Source of the DNA: Clostridiales bacterium
GTDB lineage: Bacteria > Bacillota > Clostridia > Peptostreptococcales > NVVX01
Assembly (NCBI GenBank): GCA_021129785.1
Contig: JAJOKQ010000021.1
Location: 1 to 6,120 of the forward strand
Direction of reading: 5' to 3'
Length of the DNA stretch: 6,120 nt
Positions 1 through 5,126 of this stretch are shown here, one piece after another. The stretch's first letter is position 1. The number at the start of each line of letters is the position of its first letter. The position numbers and the translations under genes are program-made. The notes under the pieces were generated by a model. That model was given only the letters and a program-made list of their open reading frames with translations. It did not search any database and had not been told where the DNA came from.

Positions 1-269
1 TATTATTCATAGTTTTTGGATATTTAATTAAAGTAAAGAGAAAAGGAAATTTAATTAATTTCTATAATGAGTCAAACTAAAAAGAGAGCGATAAGTATTT
101 GGATTGCATTGGAACAACTTTATTTTTGTCTGGATCTATGTTTATCTTTTTAGCAGTTTCTGTATTCGTTGTAAGGCTCCAAGAATGGATTCACGCAGGT
201 ATTATTCTAGCTATTGTCGTTTATTTGATTATGGCTTGCCTTTACTATGAACACAAATTTAGAGTGTGA
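1..269 (+). pseudogene. DUF3784-like small membrane protein, 3' part, interrupted by in-frame TAA
   Basis: The frame beginning at position 3 reads the end of a hydrophobic helix followed by a basic patch (LIKVKRKGNLINFYNESN) and meets TAA at 78-80. The same frame then continues without another stop to TGA at 267-269. The second part begins KESDKYLDCIGTTLFLSGSM and holds two further hydrophobic helices, roughly 111-165 and 198-245. A helix, then a LIKxxKxxxLIxxYN-like turn, a charged KYLD-like segment and two more helices is the layout I associate with DUF3784 proteins, which are small three-helix membrane proteins of unknown function in Firmicutes. Both halves are in one frame with no indel, so a single nonsense change (for example from CAA, AAA or GAA) is the simplest explanation. 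No ribosome binding site or ATG lies just after the stop. The 5' end is outside the window. The family assignment is from memory of the pattern; the in-frame stop is seen directly. Confidence 0.6.
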
Positions 270-290
270 AACAAATCTATAATTATATAA

Positions 291-316
291 TTTTACTTTG
301 AAAAAACAATGTAAAA
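291..316. repeat. Inverted repeat over the -35/spacer, candidate operator
   Basis: TTTTACTTTG (291-300) and CAATGTAAAA (307-316) are inverted copies with one mismatch in ten, around a six-A centre. The repeat covers the -35 hexamer and much of the spacer of the promoter at 298-326, which is where a repressor would act. I do not recognise the motif as a known regulator's box. A separate perfect 12-base palindrome, AATTATATAATT, lies just upstream at 281-292. In AT-rich DNA such symmetry can arise by chance, so this is a candidate only. Confidence 0.4.
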
Positions 317-326
317 GAGTTATAAT
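298..326 (+). promoter_or_regulatory. Sigma-A-type promoter for the 93-residue gene
   Basis: TTGAAA at 298-303 and TATAAT at 321-326 are separated by exactly 17 bases, a near-consensus vegetative promoter. Transcription would begin around 333, leaving a leader of about 45 bases before the ATG at 377. The leader carries the ribosome binding site AGAGGTGA just upstream of the start. Confidence 0.8.
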
Positions 327-376
327 TAACTAAGAGATACATATAAACTAACTATTTGATAAAGAGGTGATAAAAA

Positions 377-658
377 ATGTACACAGGAGGGGGAGCAGCG
401 GCTGCAGCAGCAGTAATTGCTAATGCAATTAAAGCATCAGGTGCAATTATTGACGTTGAACCAGAAGATTTTTTGAAAATACTAGCAAAGACGAAAGAAC
501 CATTAGTTGTAACTGCCGAAGGCGGAGTTTTTAAGACAAATTACAAGTACATCACATCATACAAAGGGCTTTTTTTTCACACGAAAGCAAAAGACCCAAT
601 AAAAATGCCAATAGGCACTGAACTAATTAAGGCGAACTCTATATCTATACCAGACTAA
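377..658 (+). CDS. Conserved-looking 93-residue protein of unknown function
   Basis: The start is well supported: AGAGGTGA lies seven to eight bases before the ATG, and a strong promoter is upstream. The N-terminus is glycine- and alanine-rich (GGGAAAAAAVIANAIKASG, residues 4-22) and could form a short hydrophobic helix, although it has no basic leader typical of a signal peptide. The rest looks like a small mixed alpha/beta domain: an acidic helix (VEPEDFLKILAK, 27-38), a strand-rich part (EPLVVTAEGGVF, 41-52), then an aromatic segment (NYKYITSYKGLFFHTKA, 55-71) and a short end at SIPD. I recall similar small clostridial and bacillar hypothetical proteins beginning MYTGGGAAAAAA, but know no function. 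A run of eight T (570-577) encodes Leu-Phe-Phe and is a possible slippage site. It may be co-transcribed with the glutaredoxin gene 130 bases downstream, since no terminator is visible between them. Confidence 0.8.
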   Translation: MYTGGGAAAAAAVIANAIKASGAIIDVEPEDFLKILAKTKEPLVVTAEGGVFKTNYKYITSYKGLFFHTKAKDPIKMPIGTELIKANSISIPD

Positions 659-780
659 TTGAAGAATGGAAGGGTTCTGTAACCAGTATTTACCATGATG
701 CCTATGCATGTTGCCAATTGTACGCATCACTGCGCTATGCACCAGCAGAAAAGGGAGAAGACAATAAAATTAAGAAATGA
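631..780 (+). other. Open frame without start, possible gene remnant, GC-richer than its surroundings
   Basis: Between the 93-residue gene and the glutaredoxin gene, one frame is open from 631 to TGA at 778-780. From 661 it reads EEWKGSVTSIYHDAYACCQL and continues YASLRYAPAEKGEDNKIKK. The residue mix looks protein-like, with aromatics, two adjacent cysteines and a charged hydrophilic end. No ATG, GTG or TTG with a ribosome binding site opens the frame, and its first 28 bases overlap the preceding gene. I count about 46 G+C in the 100 bases 661-760, clearly above the surrounding sequence. It could be the tail of a decayed gene or simply an untranslated spacer. I do not recognise a family. Confidence 0.25.
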
Positions 781-788
781 GGCTTAGC

Positions 789-1043
789 ATGAAAAAGAAA
801 GTAGTAATTTATACTTGGAAAACATGCATATTTTGCATTAGAGCAAAACGGCTACTCAAAAATAAAGGAGTAGAATTTGAAGAGATAGACATTGGGGATG
901 ATATAAATAACCTAAGACAATTGGAAACAAAAACAGGTTCAGGCACAGTGCCACAGATTTTTGTAGAAGGTAAATATATAGGTGGCTGTGATGATATTGT
1001 TAACTTGCAACGAAGAAATAAGTTTGATACAGTTTTTAATTAA
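789..1043 (+). CDS. grxC: Glutaredoxin-like thiol-disulfide protein (GrxC type)
   Basis: This is a cytosolic thioredoxin-fold protein that transfers electrons through a dithiol pair. With the start at 789 it has 84 residues, normal for bacterial glutaredoxin 3. The N-terminal strand VVIYTW is followed by the active site CIFC (Cys13-Cys16), in place of the usual CPYC. The cis-proline motif TVP lies at 53-55, and GGCDD at 65-69 matches the GGxDD loop of the family, with an extra cysteine at 67. The start at 789 is preferred over the in-frame ATG at 777 because TGAGG (778-782) sits six bases before it, while nothing suitable lies close to 777. The C-terminal helix is short and atypical (LQRRNKFDTVFN). 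Many clostridia lack glutathione, so the electron donor may be a thioredoxin reductase-like system; that is inference. The family call is strong; the exact subtype and symbol are less certain. Confidence 0.85.
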   Translation: MKKKVVIYTWKTCIFCIRAKRLLKNKGVEFEEIDIGDDINNLRQLETKTGSGTVPQIFVEGKYIGGCDDIVNLQRRNKFDTVFN

Positions 1044-1060
1044 CGCTGATATTACTAGAA

Positions 1061-1147
1061 AAAGACGCTGGGGAATTTTCGTCTGTCTTGCTGTGCTGGC
1101 ATATTTGCTAGAAAGACGGGACAGGCGAAACGTTCCCTGGTGTCTTT
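1061..1147 (+). repeat. Long inverted repeat forming an 87-nt wobble-rich RNA hairpin
   Basis: Three stacked helices share one axis. 1061-1076 pairs with 1132-1147 (16 pairs), 1077-1090 pairs with 1117-1130 (14 pairs, C1131 bulged), and 1096-1101 pairs with 1106-1111 (6 pairs) around the loop TATT. A small internal loop covers 1091-1095 and 1112-1116. Of the 36 pairs, eight are G-U or U-G when read as + strand RNA, and there are no A-C or other mismatches inside the helices. Weaker pairing may extend outward to about 1055/1153. There is no run of T directly after the stem, so it is not a standard terminator. It begins 17 bases after the glutaredoxin stop and ends 35 bases before the -35 of the next operon. 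It could be a structured RNA, an RNase III-type processing site, or a fold-back mobile element relic. The structure is directly visible; the function is unknown. Confidence 0.75.
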
Positions 1148-1173
1148 CTTTGGAAAGATACCTTGTATACTAG

Positions 1174-1197
1174 CTAAATAGTTGACTATGTGTTTAG
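1174..1197. promoter_or_regulatory. Candidate operator of the GntR repressor
   Basis: CTAAA (1174-1178) and TTTAG (1193-1197) form a gapped inverted repeat centred over the TTGACT -35 element of the GntR-ABC operon. GntR-family repressors of the YtrA type usually repress their own operon by binding a symmetric site at the promoter, so the position fits. The half-sites are only five bases in AT-rich DNA, so this is weak. Confidence 0.25.
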
Positions 1198-1210
1198 AGT
1201 GTGTTATTAT
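1182..1210 (+). promoter_or_regulatory. Sigma-A-type promoter of the GntR-ABC operon
   Basis: TTGACT (1182-1187) and TATTAT (1205-1210) have a 17-base spacer and each matches five of six consensus bases. A perfect TATAAT overlaps at 1208-1213 but would need a 20-base spacer, so the TATTAT register is preferred. The leader before the GTG start at 1265 is about 50 bases. Confidence 0.65.
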
Positions 1211-1264
1211 AATTTAAAGAGAATATAGAGCTAGATTATATATTGGAATAGGAGGAGAAAACGT

Positions 1265-1645
1265 GTGATATACAACGACAGAGAACCAATTTACCTGCAA
1301 ATCATGAATGACATTAAGTACCAGATAGTGTTGGGAAATCTTAAAGTAGAAGAAAGGTTGTTATCAATAAAAGAGCAATCGCAGCATATGGGAGTTAATC
1401 CAAATACAATTGCTAGAGTGTATTCGGAGTTAGAAAGAGAGCAAATTGTACATAAAGAAAAAGGACTAGGAACTTTTGTAACACCAGATGAAAGTATAAT
1501 AATGAAATTAAAAAATGAAATTGCTAAAGAGAATATCATTAGATTTGTCGCACGGATGCAGAAAATAGGGATTTGTGGAGAAAACATGAAAGATATGTTA
1601 GCAAGGTATTTAAGTGAAAAGCATAATGAAGAAAAGCTGTTGTAG
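1265..1645 (+). CDS. GntR-family transcriptional repressor, YtrA subfamily
   Basis: This is a DNA-binding autoregulator, likely repressing its own ABC transporter operon. The N-terminal winged helix-turn-helix covers residues 7-72. PIYLQIMNDIKYQIVLGNLK is the standard first helix region, GVNPNTIARVYSELE (43-57) is the recognition helix, and KGLGTFV (66-72) is the wing. The usual LPSxRxLA stretch is altered to LLSIKEQSQ, lacking its proline and arginine. After the wing only about 54 residues remain, predicted helical, so there is no large ligand domain. That short tail, at 126 residues in total, defines the YtrA subfamily. The start is GTG at 1265, supported by AGGAGG at 1250-1255 with a nine-base spacer. 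The ATPase gene follows 14 bases after the stop, and members of this subfamily are typically encoded next to ABC transporters. The inducer is unknown; in known Ytr systems these operons respond to cell-wall-active antibiotics. Confidence 0.9.
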   Translation: MIYNDREPIYLQIMNDIKYQIVLGNLKVEERLLSIKEQSQHMGVNPNTIARVYSELEREQIVHKEKGLGTFVTPDESIIMKLKNEIAKENIIRFVARMQKIGICGENMKDMLARYLSEKHNEEKLL

Positions 1646-1659
1646 AAAGGGGTATAAAA

Positions 1660-2370
1660 ATGGGTGTTATTCTTAAAACAAATAATTTGGTTAAGTATTA
1701 TGATGAGAAAAAAGCATTGGATGGAATTAGTATTGAATTCGAAACAGGAAAAATTTATGGGTTTCTTGGCCCTAATGGAAGCGGTAAAACTACATTCTTA
1801 AGTTTGTGTGCAGCGTTATTAAAGAAGTACGAAGGTGAAGTTATAGTTGGCGGACTAAAACCAGGCAAAGACACAAAAGCATTTGTTGCCTACCTACCAG
1901 ATTTTAACTATTATCCTGGGTGGATGAGAGTAAAAGATGCACTAAATTTCTTTGATGATTTTTTTGAGGACTTTGATAGAGTAAAAGCAGAAAAACTGCT
2001 AGCTGATATGGATCTTAAACACGATGAAGTTATAGCAAAACTATCTAAAGGAATGCAAGCAAGAATGAAACTTGCAATAGTTTTAGGGAGAAAAGCAAAG
2101 CTATATCTACTAGATGAACCATTTGATGGTATTGATGCGGTTACAAGGGAGAAGATCATCAAAATTATGTTAAGCACGTTCAGCAAGGAAAGCACAATAA
2201 TAGTTGCAACACATCATATTACTTATGTTGAGAAACTACTAGATTCGGTAAAGTTTCTTTATAAAGGCAAAGTAATTAATGAATTTGAGGCAGAAGATAT
2301 TAGGCATGACAAAGGGATGACGATTAATGAATATTATTTGGAGGAATTTAGAGATGCTGAAACTGATTAA
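1660..2370 (+). CDS. ABC transporter ATP-binding protein, YtrB-like
   Basis: This is the cytoplasmic ATPase that should energise the two permeases encoded just downstream. The 236 residues cover one complete nucleotide-binding domain: Walker A GPNGSGKT (37-44), signature LSKGM (128-132, in place of LSGGQ), Walker B LYLLDEP (148-154), D-loop GIDA (157-160), and switch histidine in ATHH (183-186). The usual Q-loop glutamine is replaced in the segment YLPDFNYYPGWMRV, where aspartate 81 stands at or near that position. A YLPD-type sequence with LSKGM is, as I recall, common in the YtrB-like branch, so the protein is probably active. ATG at 1660 is preceded by GAAAGGGG with seven bases of spacing. 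The end overlaps the first permease by 17 bases, implying translational coupling. The transported substrate cannot be read from the ATPase. Confidence 0.93.
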   Translation: MGVILKTNNLVKYYDEKKALDGISIEFETGKIYGFLGPNGSGKTTFLSLCAALLKKYEGEVIVGGLKPGKDTKAFVAYLPDFNYYPGWMRVKDALNFFDDFFEDFDRVKAEKLLADMDLKHDEVIAKLSKGMQARMKLAIVLGRKAKLYLLDEPFDGIDAVTREKIIKIMLSTFSKESTIIVATHHITYVEKLLDSVKFLYKGKVINEFEAEDIRHDKGMTINEYYLEEFRDAETD

Positions 2371-3067
2371 GTTTGAATTAAAACAGTACACTAGACCAAT
2401 TGGCTTGAGTTCGCTTACTTTTATACTCAGCATTCCTCTTGTAGTTAATATTGTAATGCTCCTTGCTGATTTTGATAGGTCGGTTATGCAATATGCAAAT
2501 CTTGCCTATATGATGTATGTGATGCTTCTAGCGACGGACTATACTTTTCTAAGCTCAGGATTCTTGCTAAAGCATATTCCTATTTCATATAAAAAGGTAT
2601 ATCTTGCCAAGCTAGTGGCGCATTTACCAGCGATGATAATAACAACTGTTTCATATGAGCTGCTATCATTTGTCAACAAGGCGGAACATTATGAGATGGG
2701 CATGCCGAGATTCGCGGATTTGAGTATTTACCAATATCCTATGTTGTTTGCTTCGTATATTTTTGCTTTCTTGCTAATACAATCCAATATTATTGACAAA
2801 AGCGCAATTATCCCTAGGGTTATAAAAAAACTTGTGGATATACCGCTTCTTGAAAATTTAGTTGTCGGCATATATTTTGTACTAAGCATATCTCTCAGTG
2901 GTATCGGAATGATTAGTTTTGGAGTAATATTCTACTTCGCAGAGAGTATGTCGTCAATAGAAACTTTGTTAATAACAATTGCTGCAGTTATTTTGTCAGT
3001 AGCAGTTTTTTACTTGAATGCGAATTTATTAGAAAAAAGCTCTAAGATGAAAGGGGAATGCAAATGA
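2354..3067 (+). CDS. ABC-2-type transporter permease, first of two
   Basis: This is an integral membrane subunit of the transporter. With the start at 2354 it has 237 residues. An upstream in-frame ATG at 2327 is less likely because GGAGG (2340-2344) sits nine bases before 2354, while 2327 has no close site. The N-terminus MLKLIKFELKQY is the amphipathic cytoplasmic segment usual in ABC-2 permeases. About six hydrophobic helices follow, near residues 16-38, 47-72, 84-106, 127-149, 175-203 and 207-229. The short motif HIPISYKKVYLAKL (74-87), between helices 2 and 3, matches the LPISRxxxYxxKL signature of this permease class. The C-terminus is basic and cytoplasmic in character. The gene overlaps the ATPase by 17 bases and the second permease by four (ATGA), so all three are probably translated together. 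It has no recognisable peptidase or extracellular loop domain, which argues against a large BceB-like sensor permease. Confidence 0.85.
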   Translation: MLKLIKFELKQYTRPIGLSSLTFILSIPLVVNIVMLLADFDRSVMQYANLAYMMYVMLLATDYTFLSSGFLLKHIPISYKKVYLAKLVAHLPAMIITTVSYELLSFVNKAEHYEMGMPRFADLSIYQYPMLFASYIFAFLLIQSNIIDKSAIIPRVIKKLVDIPLLENLVVGIYFVLSISLSGIGMISFGVIFYFAESMSSIETLLITIAAVILSVAVFYLNANLLEKSSKMKGECK

Positions 3068-3786
3068 TAAAACTACTTAAATATGTATATCTGTCTAAAA
3101 AATATAGTGTTATTTACCTCTTAATTATTTCAATCTGTCTTCTTATAATTAATTTAGCAGGCAACCAAATACCAAATAGTATTTTACAAAAAGGTTTGTG
3201 GTTCGCACTATTTATGATGTATATATATGTAATTCTTTGGATGAATATTAGCCTAGAGAGTGTAGTCGCAGGCAAGGGAAACGAATTAACGATGCATATC
3301 CCAGAATTAGGGGAGAAGATAATTTTTGCTAATTTGATATTAGTTTTTACATTGAGCGTATTGTTACTTGTAAATGTTACCTCTTTTTTCATGGTTTCAG
3401 CTTACTTTTTTCCACATGGCTTAAGCGTAGCTAGTGTAAGTAACGTTGTCGAAATTGCCTTGTACGCTTCAGCTTTTTTTGCGATAGTAAATCTTCTGTT
3501 TTATAGTGTTAAAAGTTTCATTTCAAGCAAATGGGTTACATTGCCTATTGCTGCTATAGCGTTTGTTGTTTTTATCTGGGAATATGTAGGCTTGTTTATG
3601 AGTGAGCTCGGCAATGTTCAGCTAGTTGCAAATAGATTTATTGAAGGAGAACCACTAGGGTATTCACAAATTTTTTTGCAACCTTTGTCTGCTTCACTTA
3701 GGAATATAATTTTTGCGCTGATGATTATTGTAGTTGCAACTTACATTAGCGGGTACATAGCAGAAAAGCATTATGATATGGCGTAG
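3064..3786 (+). CDS. ABC-2-type transporter permease, second of two
   Basis: This is the second membrane subunit, 240 residues from the preferred start at 3064. AAGGGG (3051-3056) lies seven bases before 3064 but only one base before the alternative ATG at 3058. The start also forms an ATGA overlap with the preceding stop. About six hydrophobic helices are visible, near residues 15-33, 44-62, 86-111, 127-148, 156-178 and 212-232. The segment ELTMHIPELGEKIIFANLI (75-93) corresponds in position to the PISYKK motif of the first permease, so the two look like divergent members of one fold forming a heterodimer. Sequence identity between them is low by eye. The operon ends here and a terminator follows 35 bases later. 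Export of a hydrophobic compound or antimicrobial peptide, or a role in envelope stress, is inferred from the GntR/ABC context only. Confidence 0.82.
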   Translation: MIKLLKYVYLSKKYSVIYLLIISICLLIINLAGNQIPNSILQKGLWFALFMMYIYVILWMNISLESVVAGKGNELTMHIPELGEKIIFANLILVFTLSVLLLVNVTSFFMVSAYFFPHGLSVASVSNVVEIALYASAFFAIVNLLFYSVKSFISSKWVTLPIAAIAFVVFIWEYVGLFMSELGNVQLVANRFIEGEPLGYSQIFLQPLSASLRNIIFALMIIVVATYISGYIAEKHYDMA

Positions 3787-3821
3787 GTTATTGTATATGG
3801 AAAAAAGACATGTATTTTGAA

Positions 3822-3857
3822 AAGATAGCACTTGTAATATTAAAGTGCTATTTTTTT
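3822..3857 (+). terminator. Rho-independent terminator of the ABC operon
   Basis: ATAGCACTT (3825-3833) pairs perfectly with AAGTGCTAT (3843-3851) around a nine-base loop, followed by a run of seven T (3851-3857). A-rich sequence before the stem can pair with part of the T run, so it may also work in the opposite direction. Confidence 0.88.
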
Positions 3858-3882
3858 ACCCAAAACATTGGTATACTATAAT
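3855..3882 (+). promoter_or_regulatory. Promoter of the methyltransferase gene
   Basis: TGGTATACT (3869-3877) is an extended -10 (TGn plus TATACT), overlapping a perfect TATAAT at 3877-3882. A weak -35 (TTTACC, 3855-3860) lies 16 bases before TATAAT. It directly abuts the terminator of the preceding operon, so the two transcription units are separated within about 30 bases. Which -10 is used cannot be decided from sequence. Confidence 0.5.
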
Positions 3883-3912
3883 TAAATAATAGTTTTAGAG
3901 AGGCGATAATAT

Positions 3913-5070
3913 ATGAGAAAAGTTGAATTAATAGCAACAGCAACATTTGGTTTAGAGGCAATTGTAGCAAGAGAAGTTAAGGCGCTAGGATATGAAGATG
4001 TAAAAGTAGAAAACGGGAGGGTGACTTTTAGTGCAGATATTTCTGCAATTTGCAGGACTAACCTATGGCTAAGAACTGCAGATAGAGTGTTACTAAAAGT
4101 AGGCGAGTTTAAAGCTACAACATTTGATGAATTGTTTGAAAAAACTAAGGCATTACCTTGGGGCGATATTATTCCTGAAAATGCTGAATTCCCCGTAACA
4201 GGAAAATCTATAAAATCACAATTAGCGAGCGTTCCAAACTGCCAAGGGATCGTGAAGAAAGCTATTGTAGAAAAAATGAAAATGAAGTATAAAAACGAAT
4301 GGTTTAATGAAAATGGCGATATGTACAAGATAGAAGTTGCATTTCTAAAAGACATTGCAACATTGACAATAGATACAACTGGCGCTGGACTTCACAAAAG
4401 AGGTTATAGAAAGTTGTCTAATAGAGCGCCAATCAAAGAAACTTTAGCTGCTGCAATGATACAGCTTAGCTATTGGAATCCAGATAGAGTATTAATGGAT
4501 CCATTTTGTGGTTCGGGAACTATAATCATTGAAGCAGGCTTAATTGGCAAGAATATAGCGCCAGGGATGAACCGTAATTTTGTGTCAGAAAAATGGGGTA
4601 TAATTCCAAAGAGTGCTTGGAGCGAGGCAAGAAAAGAAACACATGACTTAGCAGATTTGGATAGAAAGCTACGAATATTTGGCTCGGATATTGATGGCGA
4701 AGTTTTGAGCATAGCAAGATATCATATTAAGGAAGCCTTTTTAGAAGACGATGTCTTTGTGCAAAAACTCCCAATAAGTGAATTATCATCACGATTTGAG
4801 CATGGAATTACAATTGCTAACCCACCTTATGGAAAACGTATTGGCGAGAAAGAAGAAATCGATAGATTATACACTGAAATGGGTAAAGCATATAATAAGC
4901 TAGACACGTGGTCACATTATATTTTTACTGCAAGTAAAGAATTTGAAAAACTGTTTGGAAAGAAAGCAGATAGAAAACGAAAATTGTATAATGGTAGAAT
5001 TGAATGTACGTACTATCAATACCACGGGACTAGACCACCTAAAACAAGGAAGGCTGATACTCAAACATAA
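3913..5070 (+). CDS. ypsC: THUMP-domain class I rRNA (guanine-N2) methyltransferase, YpsC/RlmL-N type
   Basis: This cytoplasmic enzyme uses S-adenosylmethionine to methylate the N2 of a guanine in rRNA. The family relative in E. coli, the N-terminal half of RlmL, makes m2G2445 of 23S rRNA. The 385 residues match the single-enzyme Firmicute form. A ferredoxin-like/THUMP RNA-binding part covers about residues 1-155 (start KVELIATATFGLEAIVAREV; FPVTGKSIKSQLASVPNCQG at 93-112). The Rossmann methyltransferase domain covers about 160-370. Its SAM-binding motif DPFCGSGT is at 196-203, the acidic GSDID at 257-261, and the catalytic NPPYGKR at 303-309, which is the NPPY type used by N2-guanine enzymes. 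The last dozen residues (KTRKADTQT) are a basic, disordered tail. ATG at 3913 has AGAGGCG about ten bases upstream. The gene probably shares a transcript with the regulator 56 bases downstream. The exact target base is inferred from the family. Confidence 0.92.
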   Translation: MRKVELIATATFGLEAIVAREVKALGYEDVKVENGRVTFSADISAICRTNLWLRTADRVLLKVGEFKATTFDELFEKTKALPWGDIIPENAEFPVTGKSIKSQLASVPNCQGIVKKAIVEKMKMKYKNEWFNENGDMYKIEVAFLKDIATLTIDTTGAGLHKRGYRKLSNRAPIKETLAAAMIQLSYWNPDRVLMDPFCGSGTIIIEAGLIGKNIAPGMNRNFVSEKWGIIPKSAWSEARKETHDLADLDRKLRIFGSDIDGEVLSIARYHIKEAFLEDDVFVQKLPISELSSRFEHGITIANPPYGKRIGEKEEIDRLYTEMGKAYNKLDTWSHYIFTASKEFEKLFGKKADRKRKLYNGRIECTYYQYHGTRPPKTRKADTQT

Positions 5071-5126
5071 GCAAAGATGGATGCCGATAAATGGGCGATA
5101 AATACTAAAAAACAGGCGGTGATTAA

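Noticed and set aside
1061..1151. The long hairpin as an ordinary Rho-independent terminator for the glutaredoxin gene
   Set aside because: The stem is followed by TCTTTCTTTGG rather than an unbroken T run, and it is far longer than a typical terminator such as the one at 3822-3857. Some termination activity cannot be excluded.
982..1173. 63-residue open frame overlapping the end of the glutaredoxin gene and the hairpin
   Set aside because: It has no ribosome binding site, overlaps a recognised gene in another frame, and most of its second half is one arm or the other of the inverted repeat, so the open frame is incidental.
1222..1245. AATATA...TATATT symmetry in the leader of the GntR gene
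   Set aside because: The centre does not pair and such AT-only symmetry is common by chance at this base composition.
1911..2195. 94-residue antisense open frame inside the ABC ATPase gene
   Set aside because: It lies wholly within the conserved ATPase domain and is serine-rich from reverse complement of Lys/Asp codons. No ribosome binding site or promoter was seen.
3882..4355. 157-residue antisense open frame inside the methyltransferase gene
   Set aside because: The + strand protein has clear family motifs over this stretch. The antisense translation is a low-complexity Ser/Phe/Ile mix typical of the reverse of an AT-rich gene.
5085..5104. Direct repeat CGATAAAT after the methyltransferase gene
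   Set aside because: There are two copies of eight bases only, with no further units and no link to a promoter or regulator site.
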